From Haliscomenobacter sp033763495 (GTDB lineage: Bacteria; Bacteroidota; Bacteroidia; Chitinophagales; Saprospiraceae): DNA of 64,000 nucleotides. Each line of letters starts with the position of its first letter. The stretch's first letter is position 1. The notes under the pieces were generated by a model, which worked only from the letters and a program-made list of their open reading frames with translations, did no database searches and was not told the origin of the DNA. A program made the translations under genes and the position numbers. The stretch is from contig NZ_JANRKL010000233.1 in assembly GCF_033763495.1 (NCBI RefSeq), forward strand, positions 1 to 64,000, in the 5' to 3' direction. Positions 33,649-42,942 of the stretch are shown here, one piece after another.

Positions 33649-34923
33649 TCAATTCTTCTCCACCACCAAATGCGCGGTGGCCCCATTCGTCTGCTCCACC
33701 AAAACCTTACGCGTGTTGCGCAATTGGCCTAACAATTCCGGCGTAGCGTGCCGTATGTTGATCAACTCCAACCCAGTTACCGCTTCGGTGCCCAAGGTTT
33801 CCTGAATGCGTTCAGCCAGTTGGGCTACTTTTTCACCCTGATTGAACACCGAGATGTAGAGGGTTAATGGCGTGTTTTGGATAAAAGTCACCTGCATGCG
33901 CAAATCCGAAATGGCCGCAAAGATTTCGCTAAAATGCTGCTCGGTCACAAAGGAGAAATCCTTATTGGTGATTTTCAGCAAGGCTTGATTGACCTCTACA
34001 GCCAACAGCGGTGGATAAGTAGCCACTTCGTTTTCAGAAATTAGAGTACCGCTGGTTTCAGGCTCCAAAAACGAACGTACATGCAGTGGAATGTGTTTGC
34101 GTTGAAGCGGACCGACCGTTTTTAAATGGATGATTTTAGCCCCGTAATAAGTCATGGCGATGGCCTCATCGTAGGACATTTCACTCAGCATTTTGGCTTC
34201 AGGAAAAAATCTGGGATCGGCGCTGAACACCCCTTGTGCGTCTTTCCAAATGGTCATACTTTCAGCATTCGCACAAAACGAAAAGATGGCCGCCGAATAA
34301 TCCGATCCATCCCGCCCCAAAGTGGTAGTGAAATTTTCTTGCGTAGCCCCAATGAAGCCTTGGGTAACCACAAAACCTCCTTTATCGAGCATTGGCTGGG
34401 CATTTTTCAAAAAACGCTCTTCCGTTTCCTGCCACTGCACCCAGGCTTCGCGGTACAATTCATTGGTTTGGACCACATCACGGGCATCCAGCCATTGGCA
34501 GGGTAAACCAACCTTATTGAGGTAAGCACACAATATTTTGGTGGACAACAACTCCCCTACCGATACGATCTGGTCGTACATGTAATCGTAATTGTCGTGC
34601 GGTTCATCGTCCAACACCCATTCAATTTCCACAAAGGTGTCGTTGACCAGGGCGTATACTTCATCGTTTGGCTCAAACAACTCAGCCATGATGCGGTAGT
34701 GCTGGAGTTTAAGCTCTTCCAGTAATTCCAGGGCTTTGCCATCCTGTTGTGCGTGGGCCTCGACTATTTTTTCCAGGGCGTTGGTGGTTTTACCCATTGC
34801 GGACACAACGATCATGAGTGTCTCTTGTCGATATTTTTGCAGGATATCGGCTACGTTTCTGATCGCTTCGGCATCTTTTACGGATGCACCCCCAAACTTG
34901 AACACTTTACTGCGCTGATTCAT
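33649..34923 (-). CDS. lysC: Aspartate kinase
   Basis: A 424-residue aspartokinase, first step of the lysine, threonine and methionine pathway. The kinase motif KFGGAS is at 9-14; GRDGSDYSAA, DAQGVFSADPR and EAIAMTYYGAKIIH are typical active-site and signature segments. The last 120 residues form ACT-like regulatory domains. No homoserine dehydrogenase domain is attached, so it is monofunctional. I use the ATG at 34923, which starts right before the kinase motif; the frame extends 15 codons further. It stands alone between a hairpin and the divergent amidase gene. Confidence 0.92.
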   Translation of the reverse strand: MNQRSKVFKFGGASVKDAEAIRNVADILQKYRQETLMIVVSAMGKTTNALEKIVEAHAQQDGKALELLEELKLQHYRIMAELFEPNDEVYALVNDTFVEIEWVLDDEPHDNYDYMYDQIVSVGELLSTKILCAYLNKVGLPCQWLDARDVVQTNELYREAWVQWQETEERFLKNAQPMLDKGGFVVTQGFIGATQENFTTTLGRDGSDYSAAIFSFCANAESMTIWKDAQGVFSADPRFFPEAKMLSEMSYDEAIAMTYYGAKIIHLKTVGPLQRKHIPLHVRSFLEPETSGTLISENEVATYPPLLAVEVNQALLKITNKDFSFVTEQHFSEIFAAISDLRMQVTFIQNTPLTLYISVFNQGEKVAQLAERIQETLGTEAVTGLELINIRHATPELLGQLRNTRKVLVEQTNGATAHLVVEKN

Positions 34924-35015
34924 TGTATGTTTGTTAGGGAACAATTTAAAAAGCCAGTGATTTTTCAATCGTTCCTAATTCTTCGGGAGCATACCCGAAA
35001 TAAAGCTGCAAATAT

Positions 35016-36668
35016 ATGGATAGGATGAAAAAAACTTTCAGACTCTTTTTACTCTTGAGCATCATTTTTGTCCTGGGCGCCTTTAGTGGGCGTTTTTTTG
35101 GCGACAAAATCAGCAGTGAAGACGTGGTTGGGGCGGCAAAAATTGCCGGACTTGAGCTGACCCAAAGTGAAATTGATTCCTTGTTGCCCGGTTTGGAAGA
35201 TGCGCGCAACAGTTATGTAGCCAACCGAAAAACCAACTTAACCAATGATTTAGGGCCTGCAATCTGGTTTAACCCCTTGCTGCCCGGCATGAAAATCCCT
35301 ACCGGGCCAGATAAAGTCAATTTTGGAAAAGTGCCGCTAGTGCGTTTGCCCCAAAACCGCGACGACCTGGCCTGGTGTACCGTGCGGGAATTGGCCGAAT
35401 TGTTGCGTACCCGTCAAATCAGTTCCGAGGAGCTCACCCGTTTTTTCCTGAACCGCCTCAAAAAATACGATCCGCAACTGCATTGTGTGATTACATTGAC
35501 CGAGGACCTGGCCATCGAACAGGCCAAACGGGCCGATGCAGAAATCAAGGCGGGCAAATACCGCGGCCTGCTGCACGGCATCCCCTATGGCGCCAAAGAC
35601 CTGCTGGCTACCCGCAACTACAAAACCACCTGGGGGTCGGTGCCCTACCAGGATCAGGTGCTGAATTACGATGCCACGGTGATCAAAAAATTGGAGGCTG
35701 CCGGGGCGGTGCTTTGCGCCAAACTCACCATGGGCGAATTGGCCTGGGGCGACGTCTGGTTTGGCGAAATGACCCGCAATCCCTGGGATACCAAAGCAGG
35801 GTCGAGTGGTTCTTCCGCGGGTTCAGCTTCTTCGGTTTCGGCAGGTTTGTTGCCCTTTGCGATTGGGACGGAAACTTTGGGGTCAATTGTTTCTCCATCC
35901 ACCGTTTGTGGTACTTCGGGGCTGCGGCCTACCTATGGGCGGGTAAGCCGTCACGGGGCAATGGCGCTGAGTTGGTCAATGGATAAAATTGGGCCGATTT
36001 GTCGCTCCGTGGAAGATTGTGCGATTGTGTTCAACGCCATCCAGGGACCAGACCCGCAGGATGTATCGCTCATTCCGGCCGCTTTTCATTACGATGCCAG
36101 TGCTGATCCACGGCAATTGAAAATTGGCTATTTGAAAAAAGATTTTGATCGGCGTTATGCTTTTCACGATCAGGATAGTGTGGCCTTGGAAAAACTGAAG
36201 GCAATGGGCTTCAAATTGGTGCCCATCGAACTACCTGAATCACCCGATTTGAGCGTCATCCTTTCTGCCGAAGCCGCCGCCGCCTTTGATGAATTGACGC
36301 TGAGTGGTCGGGATGATTTGATGCGCCGCCAAATCAAAAATGCCTGGCCCAACTCTTTCCGGGAGTCGCGCTTTATTCCGGCGGTGGAATACATCAAAGC
36401 CAATCGTTTGCGCACCAAACTGATGCAGGACATGCAGAAGGTGTTCGAGCAGGTGGATGTGTACGTGCATCCTTCCTGGGGTAGCCGCAGTTTGAACATC
36501 ACCAACCATACGGGGCATCCTTGTGTGGTGATCCCGAATGGTTTCCGCAATGGGAGGCCGACAAGTTTGAGTTTTACGGGGAGGTTGTTTGAAGAGGGGA
36601 AAATTTTGAATTTGGCAAAGGTGTATCAGGAGGCGACGACGCATCATAAGCAGCATCCGGTGTTGTAG
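35016..36668 (+). CDS. Amidase signature enzyme with N-terminal membrane anchor or signal
   Basis: A 550-residue Ser-Ser-Lys amidase related to GatA. The catalytic lysine is K194 in HGIPYGAKDLL, the cis-serine region is AGSSGSSAGS (S263/S264), and the acyl-accepting serine is S290 in GTETLGSI. The N-terminus has a basic start and a hydrophobic helix (about 8-25), so it is exported or membrane-anchored, unlike the cytoplasmic GatA. An extra segment of about 90 residues precedes the amidase domain. No gatB or gatC lies nearby. It is therefore probably a general amide hydrolase; substrate unknown. Confidence 0.85.
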   Translation: MDRMKKTFRLFLLLSIIFVLGAFSGRFFGDKISSEDVVGAAKIAGLELTQSEIDSLLPGLEDARNSYVANRKTNLTNDLGPAIWFNPLLPGMKIPTGPDKVNFGKVPLVRLPQNRDDLAWCTVRELAELLRTRQISSEELTRFFLNRLKKYDPQLHCVITLTEDLAIEQAKRADAEIKAGKYRGLLHGIPYGAKDLLATRNYKTTWGSVPYQDQVLNYDATVIKKLEAAGAVLCAKLTMGELAWGDVWFGEMTRNPWDTKAGSSGSSAGSASSVSAGLLPFAIGTETLGSIVSPSTVCGTSGLRPTYGRVSRHGAMALSWSMDKIGPICRSVEDCAIVFNAIQGPDPQDVSLIPAAFHYDASADPRQLKIGYLKKDFDRRYAFHDQDSVALEKLKAMGFKLVPIELPESPDLSVILSAEAAAAFDELTLSGRDDLMRRQIKNAWPNSFRESRFIPAVEYIKANRLRTKLMQDMQKVFEQVDVYVHPSWGSRSLNITNHTGHPCVVIPNGFRNGRPTSLSFTGRLFEEGKILNLAKVYQEATTHHKQHPVL

Positions 36669-36769
36669 GGGTGGGTGCGTGAAATAATGGATGTTCGGGG
36701 ATATCTATAGCATCAATACAAATTCGTCATCCAGGCATTGTGGCACCAACCGCATCTAACATCTTGTAA

Positions 36770-36895
36770 CCGCCCGTTTCAACGGGTGGATTCAGGCGTC
36801 CCCACTCTTCACATCTAACATCCTTCCAGAGGCTAACATCCTAAAATTGTGATAGATGTGGGCCTTTGGAAGGATGTTAAATGTGAGTAGGTGGG
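36770..36895. repeat. Compound inverted repeats in a gene-free stretch
   Basis: The 318-bp gap 36669-36986 between convergent genes holds two nested hairpins. CCGCCCGTT/AACGGGTGG (36770-36778, 36781-36789) is a tight stem. A larger one pairs 36810-36832 (CACATCTAACATCCTTCCAG and on) with 36863-36885 with few mismatches, and outer CCCAC/GTGGG extends it. A further CAACTGAAGGCGGGGG stretch follows to 36925. No ORF or RNA gene was recognised here. Confidence 0.7.
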
Positions 36896-36986
36896 TGGCC
36901 TTGAGCCCTCAACTGAAGGCGGGGGTCCAGGATGATAGATGGATTGGGGAGTATAAACGCATATCGATTCCAGCCAGCGTCTACTG

Positions 36987-37784
36987 CTATTTCCGTTGCA
37001 GCGCAAGTATCTCCTTACTAATTATATGTTCCATGGTCTCCCAGTTCGGTTTCAGCAACTGCAATTGAAGACCATTGGGAACAACTTTAAAATGGTAAAT
37101 TTCACCATCGACCCAATTGCCCCCTTCTACCGTTTTAAAGAATAGAATGGCATCGTACTCGATCCCTTCTCCAAAGTCGGTGATCAATTCGTAATATTTG
37201 AAGTCTTTAAAGTTACGGACTTTACCATCCTTGTCGAACTGGATTTCGGCTGGCACCGTGGTAGTTTTGTATTTTCCTGCAATCAATATTTTCCTCAATT
37301 CGGATTGTAAGTCCGTATCCACTTTCCGGTATTCATCGAAGGTCTTTGTCTGTGAGAAATACATTTTTAAATGCTTGTTTCCATCGTAGTCCAGTTCAAA
37401 AGGGTCTGAAAAAGCGGGGAAATCCGAAAGTCGAGCCAGGTCATTTATGAATTTGCCCTTAACACTGTCGTATTTGATGGGGCTGCTGTAGCCAATTTCG
37501 TGCGGGGTAAATCCTTCTAAAAACGCCGAGTCAGTCTGCAAATTCTTTGCGTCAAGTGTAAATCCTTGGACTTTGGTGCGGTAGTCTCTGCTGCTGTAAA
37601 TGGATTTACTCGTTTCGATGTCCTTCAAATAAGGCTCGGAAATCCAAAGTCCTTGCAACTGGGCTATGCTTTCATTGGCAATTGCCAATTTGCTTTCCAT
37701 TTGAGGGTTCTTGGAGCTTGTGCTTTTGCTGTCACAGGCGAATAAGGCTAGGGCAAGGAAAAGGCTGAAGATGATCTTGGTCAT
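36987..37784 (-). CDS. Predicted lipoprotein, unknown function
   Basis: A 265-residue protein with a lipoprotein signal (LALALFAC, lipidated cysteine at C17) followed by a serine/lysine-rich linker. The rest is a mixed alpha/beta domain that I do not recognise. It contains ESIAQLQGLWISEPYLKDIE near the start and charged, strand-like stretches toward the end. It lies 10 bp downstream of the PD-(D/E)XK gene on the same strand, so the two are likely co-transcribed, but no shared role is evident. Confidence 0.6.
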   Translation of the reverse strand: MTKIIFSLFLALALFACDSKSTSSKNPQMESKLAIANESIAQLQGLWISEPYLKDIETSKSIYSSRDYRTKVQGFTLDAKNLQTDSAFLEGFTPHEIGYSSPIKYDSVKGKFINDLARLSDFPAFSDPFELDYDGNKHLKMYFSQTKTFDEYRKVDTDLQSELRKILIAGKYKTTTVPAEIQFDKDGKVRNFKDFKYYELITDFGEGIEYDAILFFKTVEGGNWVDGEIYHFKVVPNGLQLQLLKPNWETMEHIISKEILALQRK

Positions 37785-37794
37785 GGAGGCGTGT

Positions 37795-38715
37795 TTATTT
37801 GTCTTTCAAGGTATCAATCACCACTATGACTTTTTCAAGTGGCAAGTCCAAAAGTTCGGAGATTTCTGCTGCTGATTTGCCTTTACCATGTAATTTGGCA
37901 ATGGTATTATTTTGCTCCTCTTCTTTTCCTTCTATTTTCCCTTCTATTATCCCTTCTTCTTTTGCCTTTTTGATAATCACTTTAGCGTCAATCTCAATCG
38001 TATGATTTCTGCTGGATATGCTCATCATGTGCCTAAGATAAGCATTGTATGCGGCCCTTTCTTTTTCGGGCAGTTTCATTTCAACCAATTTTTCGCTGGC
38101 CGCTTTCAATCCTCGTGCGGAAAAGCTCGGCTTGATCTCGGCGTTTTTTAGAAAATAAACCCACTCGTCCAATTTATCATTTACCCGTCCGCTGAACTTG
38201 CTCGTCTTAATCACCCAATACTCAGGGTAAATTTCATGTACTTTGGTTTTGTTGTACGCCTCAATCTGCTTTTCCGAAAGCCCTAAAATATCGCCTTTGT
38301 GAATACCTTTAAACACATTCGTACCATGATAAACATAGTCTTTTCCTTGCCCCAAGTCGAAATAGGCAATGGTAATGGATATGACTTTTTTTACGTTGGC
38401 GTACGCTGAACCCTCCTTAATGTGTTCAGTTATGGCTTTCGAGGCACCAAAAAGCATCCTATGGAAGTAGTCGTGTTCTTGCGTATTTTGCACCTCAATG
38501 ATGACGAGTTCGCCTTTCTCGTTTTCCACTAGAATATCCACTCGGTTGAATTTGTCATCCTCAGTCTCCTTGTTGCTCTCGCTATCAAGCACTTGCTTGA
38601 TTTTCACGTCTCCGCCAAGCAACTCCGACAAAAAACCTTCGAGGATGTCAAAGTTCGCTTTGTGGCGAAGCATTTTCTTCATCGCCCAGTCGAAGCGGAT
38701 CAGCTTTTTGGCCAT
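37795..38715 (-). CDS. PD-(D/E)XK nuclease family transposase-like (Rpn-type) protein
   Basis: A 306-residue protein of the PDDEXK_2 / Rpn group, linked in E. coli to RecA-independent recombination. The N-terminal FDWAMKKMLRHKANFDILEGFLSELL region is typical. The nuclease core shows D60 (RVDILVEN) and E74-V-Q76 (IIEVQN), the E-x-Q variant of the motif, followed by HDYFHRMLFGASKAI. The C-terminus is a charged coiled coil with EGIIEGKIEGKEEEQ and a small helical tail. Such genes are common in multiple copies in Bacteroidota. No terminal repeats or second transposon gene are seen here. Confidence 0.8.
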   Translation of the reverse strand: MAKKLIRFDWAMKKMLRHKANFDILEGFLSELLGGDVKIKQVLDSESNKETEDDKFNRVDILVENEKGELVIIEVQNTQEHDYFHRMLFGASKAITEHIKEGSAYANVKKVISITIAYFDLGQGKDYVYHGTNVFKGIHKGDILGLSEKQIEAYNKTKVHEIYPEYWVIKTSKFSGRVNDKLDEWVYFLKNAEIKPSFSARGLKAASEKLVEMKLPEKERAAYNAYLRHMMSISSRNHTIEIDAKVIIKKAKEEGIIEGKIEGKEEEQNNTIAKLHGKGKSAAEISELLDLPLEKVIVVIDTLKDK

Positions 38716-38805
38716 TGTTTTGATTTTTCAACAAAGATAAGATGTTTTAGGGATTGAAAGTGGGTAATTTTTTGTGTTCAAATTATTTATTTCAAGCCGT
38801 TTTGC

Positions 38806-40659
38806 TTAAGGCTTCCAAACCTTCACCGCCATACTTCCACTTCCAGCCTCAGCTCTGAGAATCACTAACCCGTTTACCTCCGAAGGGATTTGTAAATCCA
38901 ATTCATGCACCCCCGCACTCAATTCCCCCTCAAATACCGACCTGAGCCTTTGCCCCAACAAATTAAACAATTCCAGACGAAGTTTCAGGCCCTCTTCCAG
39001 GTTCAACTTGATCCTTGCCCCCTCCTGATAAATAGTCGCTACCTCCATCTTTACGCCCATTAGTGACAAAGGCTGTCGAGTCGAAGTAGCCACTCCCCTT
39101 GCCCGATCCCAATAATCACTTTTTTGCGTACGCAAGCCTTCTGCACTGGCTACTGGAGATTTAATGTCGAGATAAGGATCTTTTTGGTAATCATAAACAG
39201 GCCATACCGTGAGGCCAGTGTCATTGGGATTCCCTGTACGGGCAAAATTGGTCCAATAGTCCATCAGCGCCTTTGCCACTAATTTGTCATTGCTGTTGAA
39301 TAAAGCTCCTTTACCGTAGGTCGTCTCCTCTACACTTTGAAAGAGGAAGGGCAATTCCAGTCCATGGGCTGCTCCATAGATAGCCCCTACCCCAGCTTGG
39401 GCATGTGAAAATAAATACCGCCACACAGGTTCCGTTTGAGAGACGTCCAATCCCTTCGCCAAGCGGCGGGCTGGAGCCGTAAACTGGGCATCCGTCAAGG
39501 TTTGAATGTAAGACTGCCGTGCCTGGGCATTGGTCGTTCCGGGAGGATATAGGGTTAAACCCTCAGCTTCGTAAGCCTCGGGCACATAGGCATCAAAAAG
39601 GGTGCGCACCTGCGCCGGAGTCACCACCAGGGGACTAGAAGCGGACATTTCATCGGCATTCGAGCCCAGTAGAACCGGCATTTTGTTATGCTGGCCAGTC
39701 AAAATCACCGTGGTCGGGTCTTTGGGGATCACTAGGCCATCGACTACCGGGCCCCAGCCCAAACTCACTTTTCCACCAGCAAGCGGGCTTTCCAATTCAG
39801 CGATGATTTTCGAAACGGGCAAGGCCTTCAAGCATTGTAACTGCTGATCCAGGCTGCCAGTGGCGCAACCCATACGGGAGGCGAAGGACTTGCTGAAGTT
39901 TTCACCTACAATATAAGGAACAGCAACAGGTGAACCACTCTGGATCCCTGCTCGATGAAACAAGCCTTTCGCAGAGGGTATTGTCAACAAAAGAGAGGTG
40001 TTCACCGCACCTGCTGATTCTCCAAAAACCATCACATTGTTTGGATCGCCACCCAATTTTTCAATGTTGTCCCGGACCCATTCCAAGGCTAGAATCTGGT
40101 CCATAGTGCCGTAATTGCCTGAAGTCTTGGAGCTGCTGGCTGTTGCAAGTGCAGGATGTGACATGAAGCCCAATGCACCCAAGCGATAATTGATGGTAAC
40201 AACCACAACATCTTTGCGGGAAGCCAGGAATTTTCCTGTGTACAAAAAGGCCCCACCATTCAGGGTTTCTGATGCTGAACCTTGCTGGTTTCCTCCTCCG
40301 TGAATGAAGAATAGCACCGGGCGTTTCCCGGCCAAAGCCGGAGTCCATACATTGAGATAGAGGCAATCCTCCTCCCCTTCTGTAGTCGCGCTGTCTTGAG
40401 TTGGACTATAGTTTTTTTGGGGGCATTTGGGTGAAAAATCAATCGTCATTTTGGTTTGGCTCCAGGGAGCTGGCGGTTGTGGTGCTTGCCAGCGCAGCTC
40501 CCCTACTGGTGGTTTGGCGTAGGGAATTCCTTTAAATGCCAGCACCCCCTCTTCAGTGGTGCCTGAAATGGGGCCATAGATCGTGTTCACATTGATTTGA
40601 GCGGGCAAAATGTTTGCAAAAAGGCTCAGGAAAAGGAAGTAAGGTAAAAATTGGCGCAT
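38806..40659 (-). CDS. Type-B carboxylesterase with T9SS C-terminal sorting domain
   Basis: A 617-residue secreted esterase. Signal peptide 1-20; carboxylesterase domain about 22-520 with GEEDCLYLNVWTP, oxyanion HGGG (120-123) and the nucleophile elbow FGESAGAV with S215; a histidine in YGAAHGLELP is a likely triad member. The last 80 residues form a beta-sandwich tail (LRLELFNLLGQRLRSV, then VNGLVILRAE) typical of type A C-terminal sorting domains. The enzyme is thus sent through the type IX system to the surface. No T9SS machinery genes are in the window. It stands alone. Confidence 0.87.
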   Translation of the reverse strand: MRQFLPYFLFLSLFANILPAQINVNTIYGPISGTTEEGVLAFKGIPYAKPPVGELRWQAPQPPAPWSQTKMTIDFSPKCPQKNYSPTQDSATTEGEEDCLYLNVWTPALAGKRPVLFFIHGGGNQQGSASETLNGGAFLYTGKFLASRKDVVVVTINYRLGALGFMSHPALATASSSKTSGNYGTMDQILALEWVRDNIEKLGGDPNNVMVFGESAGAVNTSLLLTIPSAKGLFHRAGIQSGSPVAVPYIVGENFSKSFASRMGCATGSLDQQLQCLKALPVSKIIAELESPLAGGKVSLGWGPVVDGLVIPKDPTTVILTGQHNKMPVLLGSNADEMSASSPLVVTPAQVRTLFDAYVPEAYEAEGLTLYPPGTTNAQARQSYIQTLTDAQFTAPARRLAKGLDVSQTEPVWRYLFSHAQAGVGAIYGAAHGLELPFLFQSVEETTYGKGALFNSNDKLVAKALMDYWTNFARTGNPNDTGLTVWPVYDYQKDPYLDIKSPVASAEGLRTQKSDYWDRARGVATSTRQPLSLMGVKMEVATIYQEGARIKLNLEEGLKLRLELFNLLGQRLRSVFEGELSAGVHELDLQIPSEVNGLVILRAEAGSGSMAVKVWKP

Positions 40660-40829
40660 AGGTTTGGGTTTTGTCCGCCTTTGACGATTCGATGAGGTTT
40701 TGGTTTAATTTTATAATTTTAAATTAATGAGAAAATTTTGTCTGAGTAAAAAATATTTCAGGAAATTTAACTTAAAGCTCTTAGTTTCCTCAATTTGTGT
40801 ACATTGTGCTTGCTTCAATGCTCACCCAC

Positions 40830-42209
40830 ATGGATATCGTACAACAACTCCTCGCTGCCTTAGGCCCCGACTGTGTTCGAACAGCGGAACAAGCCTCCCA
40901 GCGTATGGCCAGCAATTGGGTCAACGCCCAAAACTTACAATGCCGGGCCCTTCTATTGCCTCAAACCACACAAGAAGTTTCTACAGCGTTACAAATTTGC
41001 CACGCAGCCAAACAAGCCATTGTCCCTCATGGTGGTCTAACTAACGTGGTGGGAGGAGTACAAACCCAGCCCCACGAAATTGCCCTGAGCCTGGAGCGGA
41101 TGAACACCATTGAAGCCATCGATGTAGACAATCAAACTGCTACCGTACAAGCTGGAGTAGGGTTGCAACAGCTCCAAATTCAATTAAATGCTGCTGGTCT
41201 CTTTTTTCCGCTCGACCTTGGTGCCAAAGGCAGTTGTATGATTGGCGGCAACATTTCAACCAATGCAGGCGGCTTGCAGGCGCTGCGCTTTGGCGTTACC
41301 CGCAATCTGGTACTCGGCCTAGAAGTTGTGCTAGCCGATGGAACCATCATTTCCTCCATGAATCACTTGTTGAAAAATAATGCGGGATATGACCTCAAAC
41401 ACTTGTTCATTGGTTCGGAGGGCACGCTGGGTATCGTCACCCGGGCAGTGCTCAAACTGGAGGCTTTGCCTTTAAGCCGCAACACTGCTTACCTGGCCCT
41501 CAACAGTTTTGCTCAAGCCTGTGATTTTTTGAATTTTGCCAAAAAAACGCTGGGGCATACCCTGACAACCTATGAATTATTGTGGCAAGATTATTACCGA
41601 TTGATGACTTCACCGCCTGCCCGGCACGCCCCTCCCCTGCCCCAGGATCACGCCTATTACGTATTGCTGGAAACGGCGGGGTATCATCCTGAAAATGACC
41701 AGCGATTGTTTCAAGAAACCCTGGAAAAAGCCTTTGAAATTGGCCTGATTGCGGATGCCTGTTTGGCCCAAAGCCAGCAGGAATTGGACTGGTTCTGGGG
41801 CATCAGGGAGCAGGTGGATTTTATTTTTTCGGTACATCAGCCGGTGTTTTTGTTTGATGTGAGTCTGCCCATTTCTACGATGGAGACTTACACGGAGGAG
41901 ATTCGCCAGGGGCTTAGAGCAGTTTGGCCCGAAGTGTTCTTGTATGTCTTCGGGCACATGGGTGATGGCAATTTGCACTTGTTTGTATCTTGCGGGCAAA
42001 ATGATCGGGCTACCCGACATCAGGTCGAGGAGATTGTATTTGGTCCATTGACAGCGATTGGTGGCTCAATCACAGCGGAGCATGGCGTAGGTTTGGAGAA
42101 AAAAGAGTGGCTGCACCTGAGTCGAAATCCTGCTGAAATTGCCTTGATGAGGCAATTAAAAAGTACATTAGATCCGCATGGAATATTAAATCCTGGAAAA
42201 ATTTTTTGA
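40830..42209 (+). CDS. FAD-linked oxidase, GlcD/D-lactate dehydrogenase-like
   Basis: A 459-residue flavoprotein of the VAO/PCMH family, similar to D-2-hydroxyacid dehydrogenases. PHGGLTNVVGG and GGNISTNAGGLQALRFGVT form the FAD pyrophosphate loop, IGSEGTLGIVT follows, and the C-terminal domain has GHMGDGNLHLF and EHGVGLEKKEW, which bind metal and substrate carboxylate. Start is uncertain: ATG at 40830 preferred, with ATG at 40818 or GTG at 40797 possible. It would oxidise a D-2-hydroxy acid. It is the first of four plus-strand genes in a row with GNAT, alditol-oxidase-like and EamA genes. Confidence 0.85.
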   Translation: MDIVQQLLAALGPDCVRTAEQASQRMASNWVNAQNLQCRALLLPQTTQEVSTALQICHAAKQAIVPHGGLTNVVGGVQTQPHEIALSLERMNTIEAIDVDNQTATVQAGVGLQQLQIQLNAAGLFFPLDLGAKGSCMIGGNISTNAGGLQALRFGVTRNLVLGLEVVLADGTIISSMNHLLKNNAGYDLKHLFIGSEGTLGIVTRAVLKLEALPLSRNTAYLALNSFAQACDFLNFAKKTLGHTLTTYELLWQDYYRLMTSPPARHAPPLPQDHAYYVLLETAGYHPENDQRLFQETLEKAFEIGLIADACLAQSQQELDWFWGIREQVDFIFSVHQPVFLFDVSLPISTMETYTEEIRQGLRAVWPEVFLYVFGHMGDGNLHLFVSCGQNDRATRHQVEEIVFGPLTAIGGSITAEHGVGLEKKEWLHLSRNPAEIALMRQLKSTLDPHGILNPGKIF

Positions 42210-42276
42210 CTGTTAGATTTGAGGTATTTCTTGGACAATGGGCAGCCACATAGGGCAGCCCCAACATACCCGTATT

Positions 42277-42840
42277 ATGATCACCTATACCACTTCAAAA
42301 ACAAACACCGAGCTGGAAGGAATCCTCCAACTCCAAAAAGCCAACCTCCCTCAAGGCTTGACCCAAGAAGAAATTCAAAGTCAGGGCTTTGTAACCGTTC
42401 ACCACACTTATGAGCAGCTTGCCCAGCTCAACGACATCGAGCAACACCTCATTGCCAAAGACGGTGAACAGGTCATTGGTTACCTCCTGGCGATGACCGC
42501 AGCGTCCAAGCATGACCTCCCTATCCTCATCCCCATGTTTGAGGCATTTGATGACATTGATTATTTTGGTAAAAAAATCTCAGCGTATCACTATCTCGTG
42601 GTCGGCCAAGTGTGTATCGGCAAAGAATACCGTGGTCAGGGCATTTTGGATCAATGTTATGCTGCGTACAAGGAGTTTTTTGGTTCCAAATACGATTTTG
42701 CCATCACTGAAATCGCACGCAACAACCCTCGTTCCCTCAATGCCCACAAAAGAATTGGGTTTGAGGAAATCCATACCTATACCGATCCTGAGGGGACAGA
42801 ATGGGTAGTAGTGGTTTGGGAATGGGGAAAAGTGGTTTAG
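42277..42840 (+). CDS. GNAT family N-acetyltransferase
   Basis: A 187-residue acetyltransferase. The acetyl-CoA loop segment CIGKEYRGQGILDQCYAAYKE (start VGQVCIGKEYRGQG) matches the GNAT R/Q-x-x-G-x-G/A motif as YRGQGI, and ARNNPRSLNAHKRIGFEEI is the usual final helix and strand. The start is set at the ATG 42277 (MITYTTSKTN); an earlier ATG at 42238 adds 13 residues of unclear value. The acceptor substrate is unknown. It lies between two FAD-enzyme genes on the same strand. Confidence 0.8.
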   Translation: MITYTTSKTNTELEGILQLQKANLPQGLTQEEIQSQGFVTVHHTYEQLAQLNDIEQHLIAKDGEQVIGYLLAMTAASKHDLPILIPMFEAFDDIDYFGKKISAYHYLVVGQVCIGKEYRGQGILDQCYAAYKEFFGSKYDFAITEIARNNPRSLNAHKRIGFEEIHTYTDPEGTEWVVVVWEWGKVV

Positions 42841-42942
42841 TTTGGTTTGGATTATTCTCGGTTGAAAAAATCGGTTCTCAACAATTTTCCTTATAATCGT
42901 AAAGAAAATCAGTCCATACACCTTTTTCAACCACTATTGACC

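Noticed and set aside
36856..37068. Small plus-strand open frame in the 36.9-kb gap
   Set aside because: It runs through a hairpin arm and into the end of the convergent lipoprotein gene, and has no recognisable sequence.
37795..38715. PD-(D/E)XK gene as a complete insertion sequence
   Set aside because: No terminal inverted repeats or target duplications flank it, and the next gene is an unrelated lipoprotein.
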